A stretch of DNA of 64,000 nt from Hymenolepis diminuta (taxonomy: Eukaryota; Platyhelminthes; Cestoda; Cyclophyllidea; Hymenolepididae). Under the pieces are notes generated by a model. It saw only the letters and a list, made by a program, of their open reading frames with translations. It had not been told where the DNA came from and did not search any database. Location: positions 1,024,978 to 1,088,977 of the forward strand of contig CAADRB010000029.1 in NCBI GenBank assembly GCA_900708905.1, read 5' to 3'. The position numbers and the translations under genes were made by a program. Shown one piece after another: positions 24,710-35,070 of this stretch (the stretch's first letter is position 1; each line of letters starts with the position of its first letter).

Positions 24710-27700
24710 GTGAGTCATTTTACATAAAAAGATTTGTTCTGTCAAAGGTCCGGCTGGACTGAGAAAGATTCAGGTATTCTATGGGAACATGCAGGGACAC
24801 TCTGAGATAAATTTATAAGGAAATTCATTGTTTAAAGTGGGCAGTAGGTTTCGACCAAGCAGTCCAATTAAAAAAGGATTAATTTTTAATACATTTGAAA
24901 TCCACTTCACACTTGAATAAGTCAGCTGTAGTGATTTCAACGGGATCCTTTGTTTAAACTGCTGTATATTATGCTTCTTATTTTAAATCTACTGGTGTTC
25001 TTAATTAAATTTCCCAAGATTTATTTTATTTACTTATACATAGATTTTACATTTTCCCTATTGTTTGCAGTCTAAATTTTCCTTTTCTGAAGAACATCTA
25101 TAAACAAACGGGTTTTTACTAAAATCTCTAGTCCGTGTTCTTAACCATCCTAGATAAACGAATGATTATGATAAAGGGAAGAATAAGACCTTTTTTTTCA
25201 AATTTTCTTAGGACTGGGGAAGGCGGTTCATGTCAACCGATCGTTAAACTGTGTTGATTAATTTCTAAACTGAGTCATTCGGTTATAAGCCTATTGTCTT
25301 ACCGTGCACCATCAAATACTAGAACAAGTATTGTCATGACACCTAGAATGGGATGGTTAGAAACCCTACCCCTCCTTGCCGCTTACTTATCAGCTTTACT
25401 GTACTCCTTCGTGAAAAGACTGAGAAGCGTCTGAATAAGTCCATTCAAGTAACGTACACAAAGGGCTGTGTCCGAAGGGTCCGTTTTGCATTATTTTAAC
25501 AGACAAATGAGAAAAGGAGAGTTTCTAGAACATGCTCTATGTCTTAAACGTAAGACATGATGAAAAATTCTTATGGGTTCAAAAGACTGTCGCAAATATG
25601 GTAAATGACACTTCAAGACTTTAATGACATTATGGGATGTATAAAAGATCAAATAATTTACGAGTACTTCGTTCCACAGCAGCCATTCTAATATAAGTCT
25701 CATTCCGATTATCGTTATTTCCCTTATTAGGCCAATTTAATTTAGGATAGGATTCTTATCTGAAAATTGAATGGCATCGATATTTAACTTTTCTGAATAC
25801 GTATTTTTCAGAGGCTAAAATGTGAAAGTTAAGGTTAACGGAATTTAATAACTAGGCCTCTCTTTTCGTTGTATTCTAATCACATTTCTGTGCACCATCA
25901 GAGTGGTAATATGATTGATCAAATAGAATTACTCGTGCTGGATTCGAAAATTAGAAATCATGAATTCAAATCAACACAGGTATTGTAAAATATATCTTAC
26001 CTATTCTTAGGTATCAGTTTTAAAATAGTCCGATATCCATGAACAACTTCTTCTACATATGAGAAGTTGTTCTAATATATTTGGAGCAACAGAGAAGATA
26101 CAACTTTGGAATAAAATTGAAAACAATAAATATATTTATATAGAAACCAACCAAAAACAGCCATCTCAAGTCTATTAGGATATTGGAAGGTAATGAGAGT
26201 GATGAAATCAATTGGTCAATTCTCTTAGTTTATAAACTGAAATGCCAAAATTATTGCAAATGATTAAACTCGACTTGAAAAATCGCACTAAATAAAACAA
26301 TTAATAAAATCTAATTATTGGAATTTTATTACTCTTTACGTCTAATCAAATCAAATTTGTCTCGTATGAAATGCATGTGAGTTGAATATGGTTTTTAACT
26401 TCCCTGTTTAAAAACTTGTTTTTTATGAAAGCCCAAGTATTTATTTACCCCAAATCATAGAAAATGCATCTATATACAGTTTTGTTCAAATTAATGAAAA
26501 TTCATTCAATTCTTTATTAATAACTAATTAATCCAGAGAAGCAGGTAAAAATGAAATCATTAGTTCTTATCAGGAATTATTGCAATATGCCCTTATTTTA
26601 GGTCTTTGCTATAGCAGCTGCCTGGATATGTATATTTGGATCAGTTAAATCCAAAGATGAAGAAAATACGATGGCGGATTACCTTTACCTCAAGTCCGCC
26701 ACTCGTATGTCCCAGAGTTATAGCTATGGTCTAAAAGTTGGATTTCCACCCGGCACAATTGGAAGTGAAATTCTACCTATTGTTAGCCCACCATCAACAG
26801 GACGTACACGAATTAAACCCTGGTACAACAAACCGAGAAAAAATTGGATTCAAGAGTTTTCATCGGACGAGGTCTTAAAAGAAACATGCGCAACAGGCAA
26901 TCAATATTGGTTGACTTGTGCCTTTCGCTGGATGCATTTTCTACAGCAGCAGAAGATCTTTAATGACGTTCAAAACACTAGGAATCCGGAATTTAAGGCC
27001 GCCTTACAACAGGCTATTCCCAACATCGATTTATTCCGTCTGGAATATGTGCTGAACTATTGCCATTTTAGGCGTGTTTCTCAAGTGGAGTCAGACGAGT
27101 TGTTCATCATTCCCGATCCTTTTGGGCTCTGTCCTCGTGTTTGCGGTGAACGGAGTAGGACTTTTAAAGAGAGCGATGAGGACATTAAGAAAAGGAGTGG
27201 CCTTTCAAGATTGGAAACGAGGGCAGTGCAGTGTGAATTCACAGACGATTTTCCTAATGTTTTGACTTCAAAGTGTAGGCCAGATCCAGGAGGTAGGTGA
27301 TGAGAAGATCTATCATTTAAAAAGGCTGTCTTTAAACAACAATATAGCTAGTATGTCTTTCATTCTCGACAACCTATAATTAATATAAAGTGAAGCCTTC
27401 ATTATAAAATCGCTAGATTGTTATATGAAGCTACATCTGACTCCGACCACTAGATTTAAGTAAGAAAGTAGAAACGCCGTCCCGCCGATTAAGGTTGTAA
27501 GCTCAACCATAGCTATTCATTGGTGTTTGGAATGAAACTCAATGCCTGTAATCGACAGTTGAGGGTTAAACCATAAAAAACGAGTGATATTTGTATTAAT
27601 TCATCCACTTTAGATTAACTGTCAAGATTTATATTGGAGATTATAGGGAAATTCTTTTCATTGACAATAAGGATGATGTATCATGACGCCAACCTACAAT

Positions 27701-30700
27701 AATGTTAGCGTCCTTGCAATAATAAAGTAATTTAAATCAAATTCACACTATTAATAAGGATAAAGAATTGAAGTAGTCAGTTTAACTTTGTTTAATTTAA
27801 GCAAAAAGGAGAAATGGAGATGAAACATTTAAAAGAAATAAAATTATGATATTGCATCTTTAATTTGGGCGAGACTTCCATAGAATTCCGAATATCCACC
27901 TTGTGTATCATTCGACGGTCCATTTGTTAATGGACAAAAGTTTATTTCATCGGTTCGATCATCTAAGTATTTAAAAGCGACCCAGATTAATCAAAGGTGT
28001 TTTTAAAAGTTCTCGTTTTGTTCAGGCTTGGAAGCATTAGCCAGATCTTGTCTTCAAACTTATATCCAGATTCGTAGATCGGAAAACAGATCTTGGAAAA
28101 CCACTGAGACACAATTAAACGATTACATCTAACTATATATGATAGCTTATGAAAAATTGCGGTCATTAATTTTGGAAAGCAGCTTAAAGTAGTTGAGAGA
28201 ATGTATTGAAACATAACGCCATGCGTGTCCAAATTTATCTAATCACATTCTTGATGACAATACTTTGGTTTTTCGTCCACAGTCTTAGAGATGTCCTATT
28301 CTCTATGACTCAACCCCCTCTCTGTCATGTCTAACGAGTTTATCGATTCTCCTTCTTTCTGTAATTTTACCACCCGTACTCATACCCTCACGCACTTCCT
28401 TAACCTGTCGACTCATATAAGCTGTCTTTGTATTTCCAATCACATACACACGCCTGTTTGTTATCAGCTCGTACACTTACCTCTCATTTCCTCTCTCTCG
28501 TCTCTCTTACTCTCTCTACTCCTTATCGTGGTTTTTCCAATACACTTGGGTCAATACGACTCCCCATTCTACTTTTTGGAACAGTTATTTGCCGTTGTTA
28601 GCTGCTAGCTAAAGTCGTAGGTTCTACGGTCTGGTTTAGTAGTTCCTGCATTTTGGTAATTCCTAAATTGGCGGCCGCGGTTCTTATTACTCAACTCCAA
28701 TAGCATAATAAATGATAGAGAGAGGGGTATTATAAAGATACTGAGAACAGCGTCAAGGTATCAAAGAGGTATTACGTCAAGGTATTACTTCTTACTTACT
28801 TGGTAGAGGAGAGATGAGGGAAGTGAAAATTTTAAGCCAACAGAGCTCATCAGTTTAAACTAGCTTATCAGTTAATTCACAAAGAGATTCAGGTGCGCAA
28901 CAGCAGTCAGTCAATAAAATAAGATCATATGGACATGCAGGAAGTTTGCCTAAAATACTATTAAGCTAAGCACAATAACGCATACTGTGATCCTCCCGTC
29001 TGTCAATGTTACAATAAGTTAGAGTGCTGCCCTAAAGGGGCAAAAATTGGTTTTAAGAAAAGTAGTTTCAATGGTTTCATCTATCCCATGACCAAAAATA
29101 ACTGCGAAATGTGAATCTGATGAAAGATAAGTTGAAAACAGATAGTTTGACAGAGTAAAAAAGATTGTGATTATACATGCAGTCATTCCCAAATCCCAAG
29201 GCAGTACTGATAGAGAGCTGACAAATACATGTTAAGGCAACAAAAATAAGCAATTCACATTCTGTAGGGGGTCTGCCAATGTCCTTTCATTCAAACCAAT
29301 ATTCGGGCATATCTGTTCCTGAGAGTTCGCAAAAACTGTCCTGAATCCGTGCATGGATTTACCTCAAAACGTCAAACGTATGAAGAGGATTTATTCTTAA
29401 AATTTTCTCTGAAAACTTGTTTTCTCTTTTTGTGCGTCCCATGTAACTGTATTCTAGATCACAGGAGAAAGGACTAGACTCTTCAAAATTAAAACAAGTG
29501 CGTTAGAAAATATATTTTTAAAAGTTTCCAAAGTATTTATATCTTCTGCATATCGCACATCCTACATTTTTGTTTACTGATTAGAGGTAACATAACAGAA
29601 ACATACATGAAGTTGTCTGAAAAGCAGGCTGAATATCAAATCCCAATTCGCCATTTCATATGATTTGTGAACATTAAGCATGTCATTCATGCTTAAATCA
29701 ATGAAGGATTAGTAAACACATTTTGTTCAAAGATAAGTAAGCCTCCGTCAAAGTAATTGGGCTACAAACTTTGGAGACAAATTTCCATCAGCGTGAAGAA
29801 ATATTTGTTGGCATACCCGTATTTTATACTAAATACAGTTAATTTTATTGGTCAAATTCGAAAGAAAATAGAAACACTTGTCTTCTTTGATATTCAATTT
29901 CCTTTAAATTTTCCTCTAATATTTTCAATGCCTGAGCTCAACACGTACAACTTCGAAGAAATTCATTCCCCGAGCACTGGGTTTTCTGAATAACTATTCA
30001 TTGCTCGTACTTGGGAATGGTCTCCTTACTGCTCTACGCTAGTTAATCAGTTAGTCAATCAAACTCATTGGCTATATATGCTTAGCCATACTTTCTTAAT
30101 AAAAGGTCTGCTTCCTGCAGTATCACTTCCAAAGATAAGGGGCGAAGGTTATATAATTTTGATGAAGTGCTTTAATACTTGTTTTCTTTTTTATTACAGT
30201 CGGTTTGCACACAATTATCAGTTATTCTTGCCGTTGCCCGGCCTCAGATAGATATAAATGGATGGAAGGTCCAAAGGTATGTTCTCTACATCCGGACTGG
30301 CGAGCTTCAGGGTACTTTGCAGAAGCACCTGTCAACTTAACCAAACAAGCTGCCAATTGGAGATTTGAGCCACCAAGTTACTATGAAAACCTACAGTGTG
30401 ATAGAGAGGGGACTCTTGATATAGGTTACATCTGCGTGGATGAAAATGGACAGCTTATAAAGGGATTCATGAGTCCCCATTGTAGAAAAGCAGAGTACTG
30501 CATTTGCAAGTCGATGTACTATGGAGCCAACTGTGAAAAGGTGAGCATGAAGGTTACTGTGATTAATCAATCAGAGATCACTAACTAACATTTATACATA
30601 GGTGCAAAACATGGAGAAACTGAGCAAACTCATGAGTTAGTGTACATCAGTACTAAAATATCTTCCCTCTACAAATTCAAGTGTTAGGAGCACTTTTTCG

Positions 30701-33700
30701 AACGGATTTAGATTATAATATTTGGGGACAAACAGAGCTTTTCCATAGAAGCATCCAAATTTATTTTCTACACCTGTTCTAGAATCCGTTCAAAAATATA
30801 TTTTGTTTATACCGTTTTTTATCCAACAAACTTTCCGGTAATCGCAAAATAAATATACTAACCTATCTTTAATATTTTCTGCCTACAAACCTTCCAGCAT
30901 CAGTTGTTCTTTCCCCCAATCCTGCTATTGTATCCTAGATTAATGAAAATTAGAATATGATAGCTTGCAGAATAGCCAGACGTCGAAGTCAGATACCTAT
31001 CTCTTAAAAAATTACTTCAGATATTTGATATTAAAACTTCAGTCAATTCGCAAACCTGTGCATATGGTTATCCTCCAGGTCACAGAAAAACAGCGAAGTT
31101 AGACGCTGGACTGCAATCTAACAAATTGTTAACCGTCTCAAACACAATTGCTGCAGTTATTTCATTTTGTTGAATAAAGACACGCACGAATTATCTCTCT
31201 AACTTTGCATCTTGTGGTAAAGTAGGAAAACTTCAAAGGGAGTGAAGTTTGATGTATAAAATGTCATTTACACATTTTTCAAAATGATTATCCACATACG
31301 TACAGACGCAAACTTTTGGAGCTGAGGTATATTAACTTAAGGCACGTTCTTCTTATAGCCTCCCTCATTACGATTATCGGGAAAACTAAGGTAGTTAAGT
31401 CCAACAATGGGGAACAGAGAATGAGCGTTTTCTTCCCAAAGCTGATTAATCTAAAATTAAAAATCAATAGCACCATAAAATGCTCTAATTTTATTTCATT
31501 TCAGTCATAAATTTCAAAATATATGTAACACCCATAGACTAGAGTATCACCGGTTAACTTTCAATTAGGATTGAAGCAAAACAGTATTTGAAAAGGAAAT
31601 GGAATAATGATGACTGAGGTGGAGAATTTAAGCAAATGCCATTTCTAGCTGACGTAATGAAAATCTGCTTAACAAAGTTCCACAAGACAGTTGAAATTCA
31701 ATACTTAATGATATAAACAAAGTATTGTCTTTAGTCTTTTGATAGTCTTAAAAGCGCATTTGGAGGAATTCATACCAAAAGACTCTCTTAATGTTTAGTC
31801 TCCCATTGCCTCTCAGTTACCAATGCACGACTTTACGACTTTATTAAATTATTCATTTATGATTGTATTTTACGTGTCTAAACTACGTTTTTGCGATTCA
31901 GTTTTGTTTAAAATCTTCAATGTGGTCTAAAGTTAGTAATGCATCCTACATTTATCTTGCCTTGGTAAGTAATAAACTTTTATTTCGACAAAGTTTTGTT
32001 AAACCCCCAAAATCGGGCTATGTTAAAATTGATATTAATATTTACAAGTTATAAAAAAATGTTCAAAAGAAAAATGACTTGTGCTATAGGAGCAGAAAGG
32101 CTGCGACAGTAGACATTCGATAATTCTTCAGGGGAAGTGCTCCAATTTATTAATGAATTAGACAGCTAACTAGCCAGTTCACAGTCTCGAGCTACTAACT
32201 GATTAACCAAGCCATATGAGATTCATTTACAGGCCTCAAGTTTTATTCACACAAGTTCACACATAAATGACAGCGTAAACAAAAGGACTGGACGAAACAT
32301 AGCGTAACCCAGCGAATCTCCTAATCTTCAAGGTAAATGAGATCATGATAATTGCAGATATTTTTCAAGACTAGCAGTCAATATTGAATACTGCCGTAAA
32401 CGGTACCTTTCTAAATCAGACGTTCTCTTTGTGCACATTACAAAGTACTATATCATGAATTAACCTGAAATCAGAAAATTTCAATATGATTTTAGAGGAA
32501 AAACCCTTGTGAACAACCCATCGGAGACACCCCATCCGGAGATGTCAGTTGTAGAGTTGCAGATGGAAATAGATGCATTCCGGATCTGATATCATCGAGT
32601 TACTCTTGTCAATGTCTACCCAATTTCCGACGCTTCCATTACAAAGAAGGTCCAATGTCAGGAAAAGACAACTGCGCTGAACAAATTAGTGTTTGCCGTG
32701 CAACGAAATGTCATCATGGAAAATGTATTGCTGTATGTTTCGATTAGTTAGCATTTCATTTGGAGATACTACGCTCTTAAAAACAGATTTTAAAAGTTGA
32801 GCTAAATAACACTAGAGGTTAAACAGATGTACCTTGTATCTGATGTGAGGTAAAGCAATGAGTACTGAAAAATCCATTTTCTACATCAATCTCTTCCTAA
32901 TTGGAGGTTCTTCGTGTAAGATTTGTCCCTTCTATTTGCCACATCGATTTTATTTTCATAATCTTCATACTGTTTGAATGTAAAACGTATCTCTCGCGAT
33001 GAATTTTCATCTTCATTGAAATCAATGATTCATTTGTAAAACCTAAGTATAAACAATATGCTTTGCCACCTTTCTCCTGCTTAATGTTTGCTCATCTCGA
33101 TAATATTTAAAAGAGGAATGAAATTGCACTGTTTGTTCTACTAAATTAATTCTAATCTGCTATAAACATTCTAGAAATTATCCATGTTTAAATGCCTTTC
33201 TCTATAGAAATCATTAGGCGTTCATGTGCAAAATTATTAAACTTAAATTGTAGGTTAAATTTAGTATCCGCAACATCTTTTAAATGAGAAAACTCGTTTT
33301 AAAAGATCGATCTATAACGCAGAGATTTTGTGATATTTTACTGAGATAAAGTAATTGTTATACTTAATATTATGACAAGGACGTCAAAGACTTTCCGTGC
33401 TTATCTTGCTTCGAAATTTATAGATAAATGTTATTGAGATGTTTGTATTACGATGATCCTAAAATGTTCTAAGCTTTAACATTTAATTGAATAATAATTG
33501 ATCAAGCAACTTGACATGGGTAATAACTTTGGCATTCCAGCTTTCAGTGTTTGACCACATAATAAACTTCCTTCGGGACACGGCAATTTGAGTATGACTG
33601 ACGTTCTCTATAGTCAAAGATTTCTCATTTGCTTGTCAAAGCAGTTGTAATTGACAAGATATATCAAGATATGATTTAGTGAAGACGTGTTCCATCCGAC

Positions 33701-34638
33701 CCAACGGGTTACAGTAATGATCGATTTGCTTTAGCCTTAATCTGTTGTTATTTACGATTGTTCTTTAGTGGTATTCAGCGGCAAATTTTTGCATCTTCTT
33801 TTTCCTCTCACCAATACCTTATATAACAGATAAATTTGACCCAATACATGTTCCTTAATAGCGTTGAGTAACCAGATGGCTAATGCGGATCCGTGCTACA
33901 GTTTTTGCTTCTTTCGCACTCAAAGTTGTTATTACCGCAGTAGAACTTTTAATTATACGCCTTGGATCACAACGCTTACATTTTTTTAAACAGGCATCAG
34001 AACGTGATCCCGAAACAGGAAGAATGGGCATAATTGGAAAGTGTCTTTGTGAACGTGGTTGGACGGGCAGGTTATGCAGTCAGCCCTATCCTATCAACAA
34101 TTGGACACCCTGGACATCATGGTCCGCCTGTGAACCATCATGTCAAAGTGGTCTTTACGAGGGTGGTCGATATAGATATCGAAAAAGAATGTGTATTGAT
34201 CCATATATTGAGGACTGCCAATTCACCGAACTTATATCAGATAGTAAGGTGAAGAAGTACAGAAATCCAGTGGTTGTCGAAAGGAGAGTCTGTAGACCAA
34301 GACCGTGCAATAGGTATCTACGATTAGCCGCTGAATCTATTGAAAAGGCGCCACCAGAAGCTGTATGCTTATTGACACTATAGCCTTATTTGCTATATTC
34401 AAAACCGTCCCTAGTTCAGTGCTTTCTATTGCAGATTGCAGTGACTTTTCAAACAATACATATGATAGAAGCGGCTATGGGTTTTCTTTGTATACTCTTG
34501 CTCCTAGTTACGGCTCTTGCTTTCTGGTCTGTTTGGATGCAAAATAAGCGAGCAAACAAGGTGGCCAAAGAGTGCTTCATGAAGATTCAAGCTTCGCTTA
34601 CAAAGAAGAAGAACTTCCAGTTGGATACGAATACATAA
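24683..34638 (+). CDS. Type I membrane protein with EGF-like modules and a thrombospondin type-1 repeat (whole gene span)
   Basis: The gene has six exons: 24683-24709 (candidate start), 26602-27292, 30200-30540, 32496-32732, 33994-34362 and 34435-34638. All junctions are GT-AG, and the phases join into one frame of 622 residues (613 without the candidate first exon). In order: a hydrophobic signal segment (about 10-26), an N-terminal domain I do not recognise (27-239), Cys-rich EGF-like segments (about 250-266, 320-353, 357-413, 420-460), a TSP1 repeat (about 467-537) with W-x-x-W-x-x-W (469, 472, 475), a transmembrane helix (about 568-590) and a basic 32-residue tail. EGF and TSP1 modules usually bind extracellular ligands or matrix, so a surface adhesion or guidance role is inferred. 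I cannot name an orthologue. Confidence 0.75.
26041..26072. repeat. Perfect 11-bp hairpin
   Basis: GAACAACTTCT (26041-26051) and its exact reverse complement (26062-26072) flank a 10-base loop. It lies in the candidate first intron of the EGF/TSP1 gene. The stem does not extend further, so it is too short for a microRNA precursor. Confidence 0.5.
26602..27292 (+). CDS. EGF/TSP1 membrane protein: exon with signal core and N-terminal domain
   Basis: The acceptor TTTTAG directly precedes V-F-A-I-A-A-A-W-I-C-I-F-G-S, a signal-peptide core. An in-frame TAG overlaps the acceptor, so translation must enter from an upstream exon unless it starts at the internal ATG at 26671, which would lose the signal. 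About 210 residues follow, with scattered cysteines (for example E-T-C-A-T, L-T-C-A-F, G-L-C-P-R-V-C-G), and I do not recognise the domain. The donor GAG|GTAGGT leaves one base (phase 1). Confidence 0.75.
27293..30199 (+). other. Intron of the EGF/TSP1 gene (2.9 kb)
   Basis: Opens with GTAGGT and closes with TTATTACAG. It includes a pyrimidine-rich patch at about 28470-28530 (CT repeats) and a 93-codon open frame over it (28327-28608), which looks spurious. I see no other feature. Confidence 0.6.
30200..30540 (+). CDS. EGF/TSP1 membrane protein: Cys-rich exon
   Basis: It takes one base from the previous exon and encodes residues 240-353. It has S-C-R-C-P near the start and ends in C-I-C-K-S-M-Y-Y-G-A-N-C, the C-x-C ... 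G-x-x-C ending of an EGF-like module. The donor AAAAG|GTGAGC is in phase 0. Confidence 0.8.
30541..32495 (+). other. Intron of the EGF/TSP1 gene (2.0 kb)
   Basis: Bounded by GTGAGC and GATTTTAG. I see no coding or repeat feature inside. Confidence 0.6.
32496..32732 (+). CDS. EGF/TSP1 membrane protein: EGF-like exon
   Basis: Encodes residues 354-432 in phase 0 at both ends. It has ten cysteines, including Y-S-C-Q-C-L-P-N-F (C-x-C of an EGF module), and ends with C-R-A-T-K-C-H-H-G-K-C, the first half of a second EGF module completed by the next exon. No long open frame marks this exon; it was found by splice sites and the cysteine pattern. Confidence 0.78.
32733..33993 (+). other. Intron of the EGF/TSP1 gene (1.3 kb)
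   Basis: Bounded by GTATGT and TTTAAACAG. I see no other feature. Confidence 0.6.
33994..34362 (+). CDS. EGF/TSP1 membrane protein: EGF end and TSP1 repeat exon
   Basis: Encodes residues 433-555. K-C-L-C-E-R-G-W-T-G-R-L-C completes the second EGF module. N-W-T-P-W-T-S-W-S-A-C-E-P-S-C begins a TSP1 repeat with three tryptophans spaced for C-mannosylation, followed by R-Y-R-K-R-M-C and R-R-V-C-R-P-R-P-C. A nearer AG|GTATCT donor (after 34313) would leave the wrong phase. The donor GCT|GTATGC at 34362 keeps the frame. Confidence 0.8.
34435..34638 (+). CDS. EGF/TSP1 membrane protein: transmembrane and cytoplasmic exon
   Basis: Follows a 72-nt intron ending TCTATTGCAG. It encodes residues 556-622: a transmembrane helix (A-A-M-G-F-L-C-I-L-L-L-L-V-T-A-L-A-F-W) and then a short basic cytoplasmic tail rich in lysine and asparagine. 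It stops with TAA. Confidence 0.8.
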   Translation: MAVTFQTIHMIEAAMGFLCILLLLVTALAFWSVWMQNKRANKVAKECFMKIQASLTKKKNFQLDTNT

Positions 34639-34661
34639 ACCTCACGCCTGATTTATAATTA

Positions 34662-34667
34662 AATAAA
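34662..34667 (+). terminator. Poly(A) signal of the EGF/TSP1 gene
   Basis: Canonical AATAAA 24 bases after the stop codon, implying a very short 3' UTR. Confidence 0.5.
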
Positions 34668-35037
34668 TTGCGATACCATTAATTTTGGCTATCAATGGAA
34701 CGAATAAAGCGACAAGTTCTACTTTGAAAGCACATACTTATTGAATATTACTAACCATGAAAGCATCAGAAGAGAAAGTAAACGTTCAGATCACACATGA
34801 GGAGAGTGGGGAGAAACTTGAGGTCGGATAAAAAGAGGAATAGGCATTGAAGAAATCAAGTATCGCAGATGGAATGAAAAGAACCGAGAAAAAGCAAGAA
34901 GAATAGGTGGAGAGAGGAGTAAGGGTGTGAGAAATGGGTTTTTGTCTTTTTTCGCAAGAAGGCACTGTGAGAATTGAGAAACTTTTGGGGCTTGAGAGGA
35001 TTCGTTATGCCTTTTTGCTTCAACTCTGCTGGGGAAG
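34668..35037. other. Convergent intergenic spacer
   Basis: Lies between the EGF/TSP1 poly(A) signal and the ferlin stop codon. It must hold the ferlin 3' UTR. Neither AATAAA nor ATTAAA is present on the minus strand here; a TATAAA variant occurs at 34652-34657. Confidence 0.5.
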
Positions 35038-35070
35038 TTATACGCCAACCATCTTTCTCGCCAAGAGTTG
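35038..35070 (-). CDS. Ferlin exon 39: lumenal tail and stop
   Basis: Encodes [10 protein letters not shown] and TAA (residues 2091-2100). The acceptor is CTTTACAG, phase 0. It matches the short tail that follows the membrane anchor in other ferlins. Without it, reading through the previous donor would give a chance ending V-S-S-N. Confidence 0.85.
   Translation of the reverse strand, partial: QLLARKMVGV

Noticed and set aside
1..26600. Hox-cluster microRNAs (miR-10, iab-4 type) and let-7, miR-71, miR-124 seeds
   Set aside because: I scanned for their mature sequences on both strands and found no convincing match with a hairpin.
28327..28608. 93-codon open frame in a CT-rich patch
   Set aside because: Lies inside an intron of the EGF/TSP1 gene; Leu/Ser bias follows from CT repeats.
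34306..34316. Donor AG|GTATCT after C-N-R in the EGF/TSP1 gene
   Set aside because: Good-looking donor but it breaks the frame into the transmembrane exon; GTATGC at 34363 keeps it.
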